A stretch of DNA of 64,000 nucleotides from Misgurnus anguillicaudatus. Taxonomy: Eukaryota; Chordata; Actinopteri; Cypriniformes; Cobitidae. Below, piece after piece: positions 22,042-35,275 of this stretch. The notes beneath the pieces were generated by a model. It had not been told where the DNA came from. It saw only the letters and a program-made list of their open reading frames with translations, and did not search any database. How positions within the stretch are numbered: position 1 is the stretch's first letter; each line of letters opens with the position of its first letter. A program made the translations under genes and the position numbers. The stretch lies in NCBI RefSeq assembly GCF_027580225.2, contig NC_073358.2, positions 45,113,501-45,177,500 on the forward strand, given 5' to 3'.

Positions 22042-22687
22042 AATAGCACTAACCACGGTACTACTTCCACTTTTTCGAAAGTAAACAAGAAAATGTACTT
22101 TTTGAGGCCATATCCTCACACACACACAAGGCTGTGTGGACTGATGCAATGGGAGGACTCAGTATGTGGTCAGATGAAAGAACAGAACCCCTTCGTCAGT
22201 TTTGCATGTGTCAGAACAGAGCACTGTTTGAAAGAGAGGATATCATGCTGGCAAAGAGACAAAAAAGGCAGAAAAAGAGACCAACAAACAGATCAAGACC
22301 CACAATGGAGCAGGGACCTGCTGGGAAAGTATAAAGTATATTCACCAAAGAAACAAACAAAACCTCCTTGCTTCACATGATACTGCAATAAGAGATCAAA
22401 GAGATTAATAGCACTGTGCATTTTGGCTAAATCTTCAGTGATTTACATGTGCACCTTGCAATCTTACATGAATAAATCATTATGGAGACAAAGGTGCCCA
22501 ATAATCTTTCCAAAATTAAGAGATTTATCTGGTCATGTCATTAACATGGGTCCAATAACCTTATAAGTCTCCATTGGCCCCTGAGGAACCCAACGCTCAT
22601 GACAGTGACACAGGACTGTGCAAAGGCCACAACCAGCTTTGTATTTTTTAGCTTCCAAAATTGGAATAAGTCTAATGTAGGTAAGAA

Positions 22688-22716
22688 TGGAGGGAGAGAG
22701 AGAGAGAGAGAGAGAA
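22688..22716. repeat. (GA)n microsatellite
   Basis: A run of GA units with one ggga interruption. Confidence 0.9.
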
Positions 22717-23732
22717 AAGAGGAAGCAGGAAAGGTGGGAGGTGAGCAGAACGATGGCTCTCAGTGGACAGAGACAGGAAATAGAGGAAGAAACTGTGTAC
22801 ATACATGTGTCAGCGGGGCAGATCCGTCAAGACCTTACACAAATCAGAGAAGCCTACATGACCTTCTCAGTAACACACACAAACTGAGTGGGGTCAAACA
22901 AACCTATGACCGTTTACACTTACAGCCTATGCACTGAATACTAAAAGAAAAAGACCAAATTCGACCACTAAGTGATTTTAATGTATATACATTGTAAAAG
23001 GCATAAAATCTGAATAAGTTCTGATGTAACAGTTTATCATCTCGGAGAGAAAATCAGAATGATCTGAAAGTTTGTATTGTAAAAACACAACTGTAGGTTC
23101 AGTTAAAAAGCAAAAAGAATAAACAAAGGAGAGAAATAAAAATGGACATCTGTGGCACAGCAGGGATTGACTGGCACAAGCGGGTCAAGGGGACACTGGT
23201 GGCACTGGGCAGACACTGATGCCCAGCTGAGCGAGAGTTTATATCAGAGCCCCGATGATGACAGCAGACCCTCCAATTATAGCACTGGCACGAAAGAAGC
23301 AAATTATGTTTTTCAGTCTCATTAATATGAAAGGAAAAAAGATGGAATGTGTTTACCCCAATCACCTAATTTGAACTTTCCGTAAAACACGTTGAACGAT
23401 ATTACGATAAATTTTCAGACAATGCTTTTGTGTTTGCTTCATGAAAGCTGAAACTTCAGCTGAGGTGGGTTAACTGTTTGCATACTTTAAACTGCATCCA
23501 TTCATGTTTTCTTAACCAAATGTGTTAACAGCAAAGCAACATATATAAGCGGCATATTGTGCTTTTGATATCGGTAAGAGGCTAATAACAGGTCAAGAAT
23601 ACACATCTAAGATCAATAAACAAAGTGCACTGTAGCGAATTCATGCTAAATATATCAATGAAAACCAAAAATCATTAATATTGTTTCTGAATTAGAAATG
23701 TAAAAATATCTCAGAGTTTCAAAACATGAGTT

Positions 23733-24401
23733 TTAAAGGGAAAGTTTACCCAAAAATGAAAATAATGTCATTAATGACTCACCCTCATGTTGTTCCAAAC
23801 TCGTAAGACCTCCATTCATCTTCAGAACACAGTTTAAGATGTTTTATATTGTTGTGAAGTGCATGCGCGAGACTAAAGTCACGTGACTGCAGTGACGCGG
23901 ATGACGTACAACGCAGCTGATGTGTTATCTGGTGCGCCCCAGCTGTTTTTTTTGTGCGCCCAAGCTTCGTTTACAGTCTGAGCGAGACACACGCTATAAG
24001 TTTGAAGAAAAAAACTTCGCAAACATGTCTGATGATAACACGTCAACTTTAGTCTCGCGCATGCGCTTCACAACAGATGCGGAAGAAAAGACAATGCTGA
24101 ATAAAGTCGCAATTTTTGTTACCAAAATTTTTGGACCAAAATGTATTTTCGATGCTTCAACACATTCTAACTGACCCACTGATGTCACATGGACTACTTT
24201 AATGATGTTTTTATTACCTTTCTGGACATGGACAGTATAGCGTACGTAGATTTTCAACGAAGGGTCAACAAGCTCTCAGACAAAACATAAAACATCTTAC
24301 AATGTGTTCCGAAGATGAACGAAGGTCTTACGAGTTTGGAACGACATGAGAGTGAGTCATTAATGACATTATTTTCATTTTTTGGTGAACTATCACTTTA
24401 A
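23733..24401. mobile_element. Long-armed Angel-like MITE, 669 bp
   Basis: Left TTAAAGGGAAAGTTTACCC, right tggtgaactatcactttaa. The inverted arms of about 130 bp share gaaaataatgtcattaatga, ttccaaactcgtaagacc and aagatgttttat. The unique middle is about 400 bp. Overlapping frames of 84 to 87 codons are palindromic shadows. Confidence 0.85.
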
Positions 24402-24431
24402 TAAGTATCCTCAAGTAAATAAAAGCTCAGC

Positions 24432-25046
24432 TCAAATGTGGGGACACATTTCAAGTGAGAGTAAGGTTACATCGTGTTACCTTTTAAGATACATTGTTAC
24501 AGTTCCCTTTTGAAGGAACTCACGCTGCGTCACTGCAGTGACACTTTGGGGACGCCTCAAGTGGTAAGTGCGTCTGAATGTGTATATTAAATTCAAACCA
24601 ATGGTGAGGCGTAACGACAAAAACAGGGTGCAGGAAGTATATCGCTATCTGAAATATAGCCAAAGACGGCGTTACAGGGACGCAGGAAGTATGGCAAGGG
24701 AGATGCAGCGTCTCGTTCCCTTCTCAGGGAACAATAGTTACATACGTAACCTGAGACTTTTTTCATGTGTCAAACAGAACTATGCAAAAAAGCATTTTGG
24801 TGTGAATCAACATTCGCATACCGAAAATATAAGCATTTAAAGCGAACAGTTTAAAAAGTCTAGATATTATCCTACACTACACAGGGAATAATATGGATTT
24901 TTTTCCCAGAAAACTTCTTGCATAAAATAGATTCATGCACTTTCAATGACCTGTATCTATGTATGTATATTTTCAAAAACTTCCCAGGTCCTTAAATTTT
25001 TTCCCCCAGATTCACAAACTTTCAAGGATTTCAAGGACCGCTGGAA
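24432..25046. mobile_element. Truncated relative of the element at 55174..55877
   Basis: aatgtggggacacatttcaa, gacgcaggaagtatggcaag, tacatacgtaac and cagattcacaaactttcaag recur in the same order and orientation in the 55-kb copy. The left terminus is missing. Confidence 0.75.
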
Positions 25047-27147
25047 TTATGACATCATAGACACTTGGTCATGTGACAAAATCTGGGTCATATATGATGC
25101 TAGCTCTTCCACAAACCTTATGCAACACACACCATGTGGAATTATGATCAAACTTCCAATGCAACCTTTTCTAATAAAGAATCGCTTAATATCAAAGGCG
25201 ATTATAAACAGACCTCTGAACAGATGTTCTAAACAAAAAAGCACTCATTCATGATATCTTTGCCTTTCCCAGTACAGTGAGGCAGATGGGGTCCAACTCG
25301 GGTTGTTCCAGTTTGACCACTCCCACCCAACCATATTCATACAAGTCCTCTTCATCGTTGTTGTTACACAGGCCCAAAGGGTGCATTTGCAAGACAAAGT
25401 AAAACCACAAAAGTTTAATGCCTCAGTCCAAATCGAATCCACAATAACACAGGTACGCGCCCATACCCAACCCATACCCAAACTATCATCAGAAATCTCT
25501 GCTAATTTGCAAAAAAGTAAAATTAAGCAAACTTAGTCATCATGATGAGCAATGTTTTGGCAAAGGTAAAGCAGTCTGAAGGTGATCATTTAAAATCATG
25601 TCAACATCTGTGACATATCCCCTTAAGGATAAACACTAAAGAGTCACCCTTTAATATACTTTAATATATTACCTTTACAGGTAATAACTTTTACTCATGT
25701 TATTGCACCATAGCTCCACTTCCTTTGACTAACTGCCCCACATTAACGGGCCGATGCCACACCCACACCCTAGAAAAGATTTCAAGCAAGGAACGGGCAA
25801 ATAAAACTGCCAGAGAGGAAAAAACTGTATCAAACTGTTGTGGGAAACTTTAATATCATGAAGATCCTCCTGGTTTGTGCCAACTCCCTATCAGTCTTTG
25901 AGATTAAAGTGTGAAGTTGCATTTGATATGTTGAAAATTGACAACATGCACGAGATAAAACCCTCTTAAAAAGAGAGAACTAGGTTAAAGATTATCAAAT
26001 GATTACATAACTATTGAACGAGGCCACATATTGTTTGAGGATAGATCTTTATTAGTTTATTGGTGCTATTAGCTTTATTAGAGAGTAATATTGCAGGATG
26101 TTTTATTAAATGACTCAAACATTAGTTGTTCGAGTAGTTAGCTTTGAAAGAACAATGAAGATAAGGGCTGAAATATAATTTGAGGGGATATAAAAGTAAG
26201 ACTAATTAAATACCTTTGTATTCCAATACATCTGTGACCTGTGAGCTTCTGAGTAAAACTGTTAGGAAAAGCCGCTCCAAATGGACACAAATTGGATTAA
26301 CCCCCAAAAAAGCTGATTATCATCTTAACTCGGGCATCAAAAGCCATGTCAGGTCCCAAGAGAGAATGGATTCTGCATTTGCATTTAAGTTTGCAAAACT
26401 GATGTGATGTTTTATCCCACTAGACTGACTATATAGCAGCTTCATACTGGTTTGAATTGTATTAAAGAGGCTTTTTGTAGGTTTGTCTCCGAGTTAGGGA
26501 TGACCTATGTTGCCCGTTCAATAATTCTGGATTTGAGAAACTTTGCTTTAATTTAGCCTTTTCTAATCAGTGATCTCTTCAATGCCTTGCATATCAATTG
26601 GGCTAATTGCAAATCTTGGGAAAGTCTAAAATAGTACACAAGTTAAAAAATCTTTTACAATCTGTTGCAAAAACATTTGTTTACCTACTCGTGACTAGAT
26701 GAACGTATGCGCACGGTCAAACAAACAGCCTTGCAACGCATAGTTTAGTTCATTTGACAGACATCCGACGCATGTGCAACAAAATGCAATGCATCTCCTG
26801 GGCTACATACTCCAATTTCCTGTATGCACAAACATGCGAAATTTGAGAATGCCTTCTAGTTGATGAGGCAAGCAGAAAAATATTTCAATAAAGAACCAAT
26901 GAGAAACATAAAAACTGAGATTTCGACTACACCTGTGATCATGTACACACCGACTGCAATTGTATTTTACAATGAACATGCACACAATACTTGTTAAAAC
27001 AAGATCACACATAATCATTCCCCCAAAATCTGCCCCGGAAGATTTCCCAGGAGGCCCATACAACTGGCTACAGGCCCAGTTGCACACATTTCTGTGGCCC
27101 AGGATTCTCTCCTGGACTTTCTGTCCTTTGCTGTGACCGTGTCTTCT
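25047..27147. other. Single-copy-looking stretch
   Basis: No transposon ends and no coding evidence. A candidate regulatory block is given at 26180..26640. Confidence 0.4.
26180..26640. promoter_or_regulatory. Candidate regulatory block with octamer and homeobox motifs
   Basis: A perfect octamer ATTTGCAT lies at 26378..26385. Homeobox or POU-like words also occur (gactaattaaatac, ctaattgcaaatc, gcatatcaattg). The block lacks repeat signatures. Inference from motifs only. Confidence 0.22.
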
Positions 27148-27374
27148 TAAAAGAAAAGTTTACCTAAATATAAAGGTTTTTCATTCACTCATCCTCATGC
27201 CATACCAAATGTATATGACTTCCATCAACCATCATGCATTCATCATTAAAGTAATCCAAACGAATGTCACTGGTTCTTATAGGTTTCATCATGAGACACA
27301 TAATAACCAATGAGATTCAAAGTTATCAACTTGCCGCCATATTTGAATTTACAGCACGGATTTCCATGTTTAAG
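27148..27374. mobile_element. Decayed Angel-like MITE end
   Basis: taaaagaaaagtttacctaa and cattcactcatcctcatgcc are degenerate forms of the Angel-like terminus. The partner end is not seen; the next element abuts it. Confidence 0.45.
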
Positions 27375-27640
27375 AGCCGTTAACATTATAACGATAAGTG
27401 TAAAAATACAGTTTTTAAATCGTTTTATATTAAAGAGAATAATGGAGTTCACACCACAACTATAAGGATAAAGATATAAGGAACGATATTGTTGTGATGA
27501 CTTTTAGCGCTTTTTCCCCAACTGATGAACTTTAAACCATTGACAGCCAATCAAATCTACTCAAAAGTGCAGGTACATTTTAATTGACAATGACACAGTG
27601 GAGAAGCTCATTGCTGAGGTCCATAACATAAAATTACATG
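27375..27640. mobile_element. MITE fragment shared with the 48.5-51.5 kb tower
   Basis: ccgttaacattataacgata, gagttcacaccacaactata, cccaactgatgaac, attgacagccaatcaaatc and gtggagaagctcattgctga. The last three recur at 51280..51400. Confidence 0.7.
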
Positions 27641-28343
27641 TGTACCCAGGTGTCCAACTAATTTTACTATGTAATGGTTTTTATACCGCTACATTGACTA
27701 TGGCAAAAGTTAAGATAGATTACACAAACTAGATTCAGTGTTTAGAGATGCGTGATATGCAGCATGTTGAGGACATCTGTTGGTTTTAGCTAGATGAAAC
27801 GGTATGAACATTTAACATCAAGGTTATAGTGACCAAAATCACCATGATTATCAATATTATCATGGTTTTGTGAACAATTTTTAGAACTGTAAAAAAATAC
27901 GTATGCAAACCAAATTTAAAATTGACTTTACATGTAAGTGCACTTTTGTTAGCATAAACATCAAATAAATAACATTAACATTACTCGTGGCATGTTTGGG
28001 GTCGTGAGATAAATGTTTATCTAGTTCAGATTAAACACAAATTAGTAAATCAGATTTTTTATATAAACACAGGACGAATCAGCAAGTCTGCTATGAGAAA
28101 TTGGGTGTACTTTATGACCCAGGAGTAAGCTGCACGACACCTGCGCTCACAGCAATCGCAGAAAAAACAAACAAGATTAGAAAAGAGCTTTAAATTTATC
28201 AGATTAACGTTACATCATTTAATAGAAAATGAATAGAAAAGATGAATCTGTATAAAGAAATATTAAGTAAACGTGTCTGCACAACTAAATTTCCCAAAAT
28301 TTGAAGAGTCAGTGAAGCACTGTCATCACAAACACATGGGAGC
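27641..28343. other. Unassigned stretch
   Basis: No gene or clear repeat end is recognised. Confidence 0.35.
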
Positions 28344-29111
28344 TAGTTTTGGGCGACATGCCCCATATTGAGATCGTCCAATCATCAGCCTGTGAGATCG
28401 GCAATACACGGCCCATAGTTTACTAATCTACTAACTTGTTCAATTTATACTCATTTATGACAAGCCACTTGATTGGTGAACAAAAAGGCGCTGATTTACT
28501 TTAAGGGCAACACTAGGCTTGTTCAACTTCATGCGGCGCCGCAAGAACCGACAGCTGGATGACGTCAAAGTTCCGCAAGAGTGATTCAAAAGCAAACTTC
28601 TCCGTATGATTTCGCAAATGACTCTCGCGGTACTTTGACGTAATCCGAGCGCGTCATTAAAGTCCATGCGTTCTGAAATTTCCAGCATGCCAGGGAGCGG
28701 GAACAACACACTCACTGGCTTAAAAAACCTAACAACCTCTCTAGTGCAAGGAAATGGCAGAACCGCGCGTATTACAAGCTCATGTGCAAGTAAGATTCCG
28801 AAACATGAGCGTTTCAAGTTCGTGCAAGAAGGAGTCCAAGCGGGGCGCATTCAGGTCCGAGCAAGAGTCCAAGATGCACGCATTACAAGTCCAGGGGTGT
28901 GCGAGAATGAATCCGTGCGTTACAAGCTATCTTGCGCAAAGTGAAGCCCACAAACCCTCTCATGCAGGAAAAGCAAGTAGTGTGCATGTTAATGTGAAAC
29001 TATCATCATAATTAAAACAACTATCGCCAACTATCGTTATGAAAGCCCGTTATCAGCAATACTTCTGATGATCGTCGATACATGATGCTATCGTCTATCG
29101 GAACAACCCTA
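28344..29111. mobile_element. hAT-type element, 768 bp, perfect 8-bp duplication
   Basis: Ends TAGTTTTGGGCGACATGCC and GGAACAACCCTA, flanked by atgggagc at 28336..28343 and 29112..29119. Inside are a hairpin (gacgtcaaagttccgcaaga against its complement, about 28560..28645) and a degenerate tandem array at about 28765..28945. A 131-codon frame across it is not transposase-like. Confidence 0.88.
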
Positions 29112-29119
29112 ATGGGAGC

Positions 29120-31990
29120 AGACGTGTTTGTGTCATGTTATTGCCTAAATTGGTTAATGCTGGATAAGGGATTTTTGAGCCGTGACACTGCCACGGTTAA
29201 ACTGTCATTTTAAAAAATGACGCGGTAATAATAACCATTGGACCTTTATCATAGCGTTATCCAATAAAACGGTAACCGTTAGATCTCTAGTTATAACGGC
29301 ATATTTAAACATTCAATTGCAATTCCAAAAGTTTTTATCACAGGAAATATGCAATATTAGTTAATGTCATTGAAGTGATTGTTAATTCACTCACATGCGT
29401 TACTTTTTCTCTCACAAATGTATCGTTTCGCATCCTAAAACATAACCCACAGGAGTCATTTGGATTACTGGATTATTAGGATGTCTTATGCTTGTAAAAA
29501 CTAATGACAAGTCATATGATCAGGGAAACAATATTCTTAATCATACATTTAAAATGGTAATACTAATGCGTGTCAAAATTTTACATTTGACTTCTCCCTT
29601 TTCTCCACTAATGATGCCGATATTCAAGATTGGTGCGGCAACATGATCAGCGAAAGCATTTCCTATAAATACCAAACATTTCAAATTGTCGGTCACAATT
29701 GAATACTCCTTTGATCATCAAAACATGTTACAGCCTCCTTAATATAGCACATGTGACATTTTTTTCTCTAATGAAGATACACACAGTCTTAAACTTTCAA
29801 TCATTCCTTTGAATTTGTTTGATGCATTAAATGCGTTTGGAAAAACTACTCAGGGTTTCAAAGCGGCATGTGTGCATGTGTTTCTGTGTCTGCTTGCTGC
29901 CAAATCATAATGCAAGAGGAGGCCAGCTTCAACTTTAAAATCAGTTTACACGCTTGATATCTTTCAATGCATGAAACGCCAGTATAGATTGTGCAAGTAC
30001 TCCACATTTCTGACAATCTAGTGGATTGGTGGAGACATGTATTTCTGGAGGGGTTGCAATTCAATCTAAAAGCAACAAGTTAATAGTTTCCTTCGTCTGA
30101 AATGCCTTCCATGGGAAGGGAGACCCAGGAGCCATTACTGAATTGCAATCCTATAATTACAGAAGCCGAAATGCTTCGAAACGAGATGATAAATGATTAC
30201 GTGCATAATAAATTACAAAGTAGCATTACAAAAAAAACCCTATTTGAACTTTATGATTTTCATACGTACATATTGTTAGTTTCAAATCAACTACGGTATA
30301 CAAAAAAAAACAGTTGACCCAAAGTCTGCAGCACCAAAGGACACTAAACAGAGCTCGTCTAAAATCAAACCAGCAGATAGTGGCCTAAATGTTCGGAAAA
30401 CACAGAGCTCTTATCATTAAAGCTGACCTAAAGTTGTTGATACACACAGAGCAAGCCTTCATGGATCATGGCTGCGGTCCAGTAGTACAGAACACAGAAC
30501 AGATGAGCCACAAGCATGGCATTTAGGTCAAGGCTAGTATCAATTTCACCCACAACAATCAAAATGCCCAGCAAGCACTGCTATCAAAACCCACTTCATA
30601 TCCCACTGTAAAACCACTTCCATCGGCTTCGGGTGCATGCGACAATTCCGATACACTTTTTCATTGCTTATTTATTTACGACCTTCGTTTACTGAATATA
30701 AAAGCAACTTAACCGCAGCTATAATTTGACACGGAACAAATAAATCAAGGCACCAAGTCCATCGACTTCAAGCTGTGAAAATCGTCTTCTGTGCACCACA
30801 AACAGGGGCAAATTCAAAACTCCTTTCTCATGCTGCTGATCTCACCAACCCATACCCCTCTCCCGCCCCTCGTTCCCCAGTTCTGACCCTGTGCCTGTCA
30901 CCCATCCCCACCCCCCCGCTACGGGAGTACGGAATGGTTCCTGGAATAACAGACCATCCTGCCAGGAGAGGTGGGGGAATGTTTGATCAAAGCCACAAGT
31001 GGGCTACAAATCCCCCACCCTCCTTCCCGGGCCCGCGGCCACTTAGAGAAACTCTGTGCTTGGCCGGAGCTCTCAGGGCAGCTTTTCAAACAAGGCCAAG
31101 AGCCTTTCAAACAAGCAAGAGTGCTGAGAGCACTACAGTCATGGGCCGCGCTGAGCCGAGCTAACGAATGCCATGTGCACGGCTGTTGGCTTCCCAATCG
31201 GTTGTAGTTTATTGGTGCACGGAGATTTCCAACACAGTTTTTGAAAGGGCACCAAAGTCATAGTGATCAATGAAACATCAGCTGATAAAACGTAGAGCTG
31301 AAAGTCACTATAAAACGTCTCCTAAATGTATAAATATAAAATCTATTATAAAAAAACATCAAAGCAGCTATGCTTCAACCTAGACTATGCATTTCTGTCC
31401 ATCAGGTCTCCAAAAATGCAAGTTCTCTATGATCCTGAAAAGAGACAAAGCATTTCACGCCAGCATCTGAATCTTAACGCCATCCAATACCAACATAGCC
31501 ACACCCCCTGGCGTAGACCAGAAGGTCAGATCCTTAAACCCGACTTTATTATCCCGTACCAATTGATCCATCTCAGCTGTTACATATCTCCAACATTTCC
31601 TCATCTGTAAAACTGGAAGGCTCTCTTGTAATAAAATGCCCGCACATAGTGGAAAGAGCTTTGCATCAGGTAAACATGGCAACCCAGCCAATTTCCTTTT
31701 GGCGCTGGTCGCCTGAACTCCCACCTACTATCCAAACAGAGGATGTACTCGCAGACTCCAACACTATTTTGGTTTGTCTATCAGAAGAGTGTGAAATACT
31801 GAAAGGGACAGATGCCTACAGCTTCTGCCCAGTCTGCCCCGGACTATTTATCTTTCTCCTCCTCTCTGCCTTTTATCCTCCAGCCATAAAGCTGTCGGAC
31901 ATTTATAATCTCCCATGCCGGTTCAATGCGTGTCTCATCTGCAAGTGCAAGCAGTAATGCAGTTTCACGTTTACACACTCCTTGCAGAAT
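29120..31990. other. Long single-copy-looking stretch
   Basis: No convincing transposon ends beyond 29300. It includes the GC-richer block 30830..31210. Confidence 0.4.
30830..31210. promoter_or_regulatory. Candidate regulatory block with TCF motif
   Basis: GC-rich for this window. It contains TGATCAAAG (30984..30992), two TTTCAAACAAG words (about 31084 and 31107) and two GGAAT cores around 30931..30946. Motif-based inference. Confidence 0.28.
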
Positions 31991-32122
31991 CTACATTTAC
32001 GTACATGCTTTTGGCAGACGCTTTTATCCAAAGCAACTTGTTGCGCATTTTGACCGTATGTGTTGCCTTTGGTTCGAACCCGTGACCCTTGCATTGATAA
32101 TGCAATGCTCTTCCAACTCACC
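31991..32122 (-). mobile_element. tRNA-derived SINE, near complete
   Basis: On the minus strand: TGAGTTGGAAGAGC (A-box region), GGTTCGAACC (B box, 32071..32080), then GCTTTGGATAAAAGCGTCTG and CCAAAAGC. This is the best-preserved SINE here. The linked RNA polymerase III boxes belong to the SINE head, not to a functional tRNA. Confidence 0.88.
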
Positions 32123-32170
32123 TTAGGAATTCAGATATTTACATAATCACTTATAAAATGACAAATACCA

Positions 32171-32287
32171 ACTCAGTTATAGCATTGCGTTTGCAATGCG
32201 ACTGTCAAGGGTTCCATTCACAGGGAGCGCATGCGCTGACAAAATGTACAGATTGAACGCAATGCAAGTTGCTTTGGATCAAAGCAA
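32171..32287 (+). mobile_element. tRNA-derived SINE, decayed, divergent to its neighbour
   Basis: Head actcagttatagcattgcg, B-box-like aagggttccattcacagg, tail aagttgctttggatcaaagc. It lies 48 bp from the SINE at 31991..32122 in head-to-head orientation. Confidence 0.75.
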
Positions 32288-34517
32288 ACAATTTTATATA
32301 TTCTGCAAGGAGTGTGCGAACCTACGGGCACAAAGTCAAAAATATTTTAATATGCATTTTAAAAAGTGGAGGAGGAGAGGGGGAGGATCTTGCCGGTTTG
32401 ATTGCTTGTGTCTTCTCGTTTCCCAAGTTCTGGAAATAACTTCAAAGGGAATCGCAGCCTTGAAGAGAGCACAGATAGAGTTACAGTGTGGCAGCTGGAG
32501 AAGCATTGCAGGTGGGGCATGCGCTCTGACGGTGTAATATTATCTTATAAAGGGAGACTGGGCCCTTTTTCAAAGGAGGCGACTTCCTCTCCTTTGTGGT
32601 CTTGACAAAAACGATGGTACGACAGTTGCAAAAGTCACCTCTGGCCTACAAAGCCCCTGACAACTTGTGCCCAGGAACCATATATTACAGCACATACCGT
32701 AAAAGTGGTGACATCATAAGGCACCAACCACAGGCATCTTCGGCTTGAGGTATACAGGTTCCCTAATGTCCTGCCAAGTCCAACCGTGGCTTTTCTTTTT
32801 TGCATGGGGAAAACAACCCCATCTCTATACAACCGTGAGTCCTGGACTCGCAGTCGCCTCGAAAACCATCAGCACAGTGTTCCCTTGGTGACAACGTAAG
32901 CAAACAAGATGTGCAATTTAGACCATAGCGAACACCTAATATCATGTCAATACTGAAATATGCATCATCAAGCCCCTCGGGTGAACGGCTTTAGCAGAAG
33001 GGAAATGACTGGAGAGTCTATAAACAGACTGCGAGTAGAGATTGAAACCGTCAATGGTGTGAAGAAGTTCCATTTCAAGTCAAGCACTCAAAATACAACA
33101 CCACAACAGCAGAAACATCGGAACCAAAAGGTTTTGGTACTGTGCTAGTAACGAACATGAAATTTGGGTAAATAAGGGTCTTAACAATTGCCACTGACTT
33201 TTGTTATGTCTTTCAGACATCAAAAATGTCTTCCAAAATCAAACTCTGATGCTTCAAATCTCTCAAAAATATCATAGATAGGGTCACGTATATGAAATGT
33301 AACGAACTGCATTCAATAAACACCATATCCTGTATTTGTCCATTTTACAGCAATCTATAGCGTATCACAATGGATAACAATGAGAATGGCTTGGCGTGGG
33401 CCATTTAGGGTACAAAGTGGAAAGGATTATCTCCCTTATTAATATCCAACTGAACGACAGGACGCATGATATTGGAATGAACAAAATAATCTTTTTCACG
33501 ATGTAGGTCATTGCACCGAACAACAAAACTTTATCAGCCTCACTGGCACTATAATGAATCTGCCTTTAAGCATCATAACAGATCATTTGACATCAACATG
33601 CAAACTTGGAGCCTGTCACACTCCACCCTTTAGGCGCAAAACAACAAGCATTCATCAAGGGTTAACCGGACATGATTTATGAACATGGCAGGCAAAAGTG
33701 CAAGCCAGAATACCAGCATAACTGCTCTTGAAGTTCAAGAGGCGGGTAAATCTGTGCCCGGGAGGATTGTAGTCATCAACACCTAACCTTACTGATGCCT
33801 TTGAAGTACCTCCCTCCATTTGAACGTCCCGGCAAAGAGGAATGCCTTCGCAGGGCACTTGGAAAGCCCCCAGAGTTGTGGAATGTGAAGCAAGCCACTG
33901 CCCAGCCTGCTGGAATGCGATTAGAGCGCTGGAACGGACTGGGGCACCCGCGCCAAGGAATGGCTGCCATCACCAATGGCAAAGCACCGACCTCCATATT
34001 ACAAAAATATTTCATAGAGAAAAGCAGTTAGTGGCACTGGATGAGAAAAGTGCCTGGGACAGAAAAGAGACAAAGTGGAAAAATGCCAAAGAATAAGAAC
34101 CAGCATACGAACTGAGAGAATGCGAAGAACTTTAATAACATAATGAAGTTCGAAAAAATGCACATTGACATTGAAGAATGGTGCGATATGCAAAACAATA
34201 ATGCTTTGTAAAAGTGTGTGAAAGCAATTAAATTCAATTCAAATATATTTAAAAGCTGAAAACTATATAAATCAAAATGCATGCTTCACATTCTTTCTCA
34301 ATAAAGAAAGCATCACTGTCTCGCTAGTGTATGCATCAACTTAAAACTTGACTAAATATAACTTTTTAAAATAGTGAAATTATTTTTTATTGCAAACCAT
34401 CGTTATATGCATATTGCGATATGCACATCTGTGATATTTCTATGTAACTTGCAGCTCTAGGGTCTTGGGTATAATTGTGCAGAAGGTGGCTGCAGACCAT
34501 CAAAGATAAATTACAAT
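32288..34517. other. Single-copy-looking stretch
   Basis: TTCAAAGG occurs at about 32439 and 32567, and the TEAD-type cluster is given at 33780..34000. No coding evidence. Confidence 0.4.
33780..34000. promoter_or_regulatory. Candidate TEAD-responsive module
   Basis: Four GGAATG words in one orientation: 33839 (GGAATGC), 33880 (GGAATGT), 33912 (GGAATGC) and 33957 (GGAATGG). GGAATG (CATTCC) is the core of the TEAD MCAT site. CTTTGAA is also present near 33799. Function is inferred. Confidence 0.32.
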
Positions 34518-34861
34518 TAGGGTTGCATAACGATTGCTCGTGATTAATCTATTGCAGAATAGAAGGTTTTGTTTACATCATATATGTGTGTGAACTGTGA
34601 ATAATAATTATGTATATATAAATATGCACACATGCATGTATAATTTTAAGAAAAAATTATATAATACTTATATGTTAAAGTATTTATATTTATATATATA
34701 ATATATATAATATAAATTATATACACATGTAAACATTTCTTAAATATATACATGCATTTATTTATACAAAGTTATTATACACAGTACACACACACACGCA
34801 CACATATATGATGTAAACAAAAACTTTTATTTTGCAATCGATTAATCGTGATGCTACCCTA
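34518..34861. mobile_element. hAT-type MITE, second GATTAATC copy
   Basis: Left TAGGGTTGCATAACGATTG, right cgattaatcgtgatgctaccc. It is closely related to 20641..20996 through cagaatagaaggttttgttt and aaaaattatata. The flanking duplication is no longer clear. Confidence 0.75.
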
Positions 34862-35053
34862 AGAACTGCTAAAACTATTTTTTTAGTTAATATTTTTACC
34901 TCGACACACTTGCGTGAAAAACTTGGTTTTGTCTTCTTTAAAACAAAACCAAGATTAGGCTTCTAGACCAAAAAAATGAGTGTTTATTTTGAAGGTGTAC
35001 ATCACCTTTTCACCCCACCCCCCACTCGGTTAAGGGGCTAATATATGCATTTT

Positions 35054-35104
35054 TGACCTTAACTCATGACCTGCTAACACAATGCTCTACCAACTGAGCT
35101 ACAA
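35054..35104 (-). mobile_element. tRNA-SINE head, truncated
   Basis: On the minus strand: TTGTAGCTCAGTTGGTAGAG then CATTGTGTTAGCAGGTCATG. The canonical A box is intact; the B box is lost. Confidence 0.75.
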
Positions 35105-35275
35105 TAAAGTCTGATCTCTAATCATATCTCCATATTTTTACCCATGCATAAAAATAAAAAACATTGCTATCATCAAGTGTTTGTTTGTAGGGGGAAAAAC
35201 CTGAATGTGTACTGTACATGCAGTCTGAACAATACTATTTATATACACGTTCTCTCTCTCACACATACTACACAT

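Larger units (their letters stand above)
21251..23732. other. Mostly single-copy stretch with one hairpin element
   Basis: It contains the hairpin at 21900..22041 with paired accatggtac / catggtattacca words just before it, and (GA)n at 22688..22716. Several short frames cross the (GA)n run; none is gene-like. Confidence 0.4.

Noticed and set aside
28455..28944. 131- and 92-codon frames
   Set aside because: They lie within the 28344..29111 hAT element across its hairpin and degenerate array, and have no transposase features.
28765..28945. Spaced similar words, considered as a CRISPR-like array
   Set aside because: This is eukaryotic DNA. The units are degenerate, unevenly spaced and inside a hAT element.
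32071..32080. Perfect Pol III B box, considered as a tRNA gene
   Set aside because: The flanking sequence continues into the SINE tail (GCGTCTGCCAAA) and lacks a tRNA acceptor stem, so it is a SINE.
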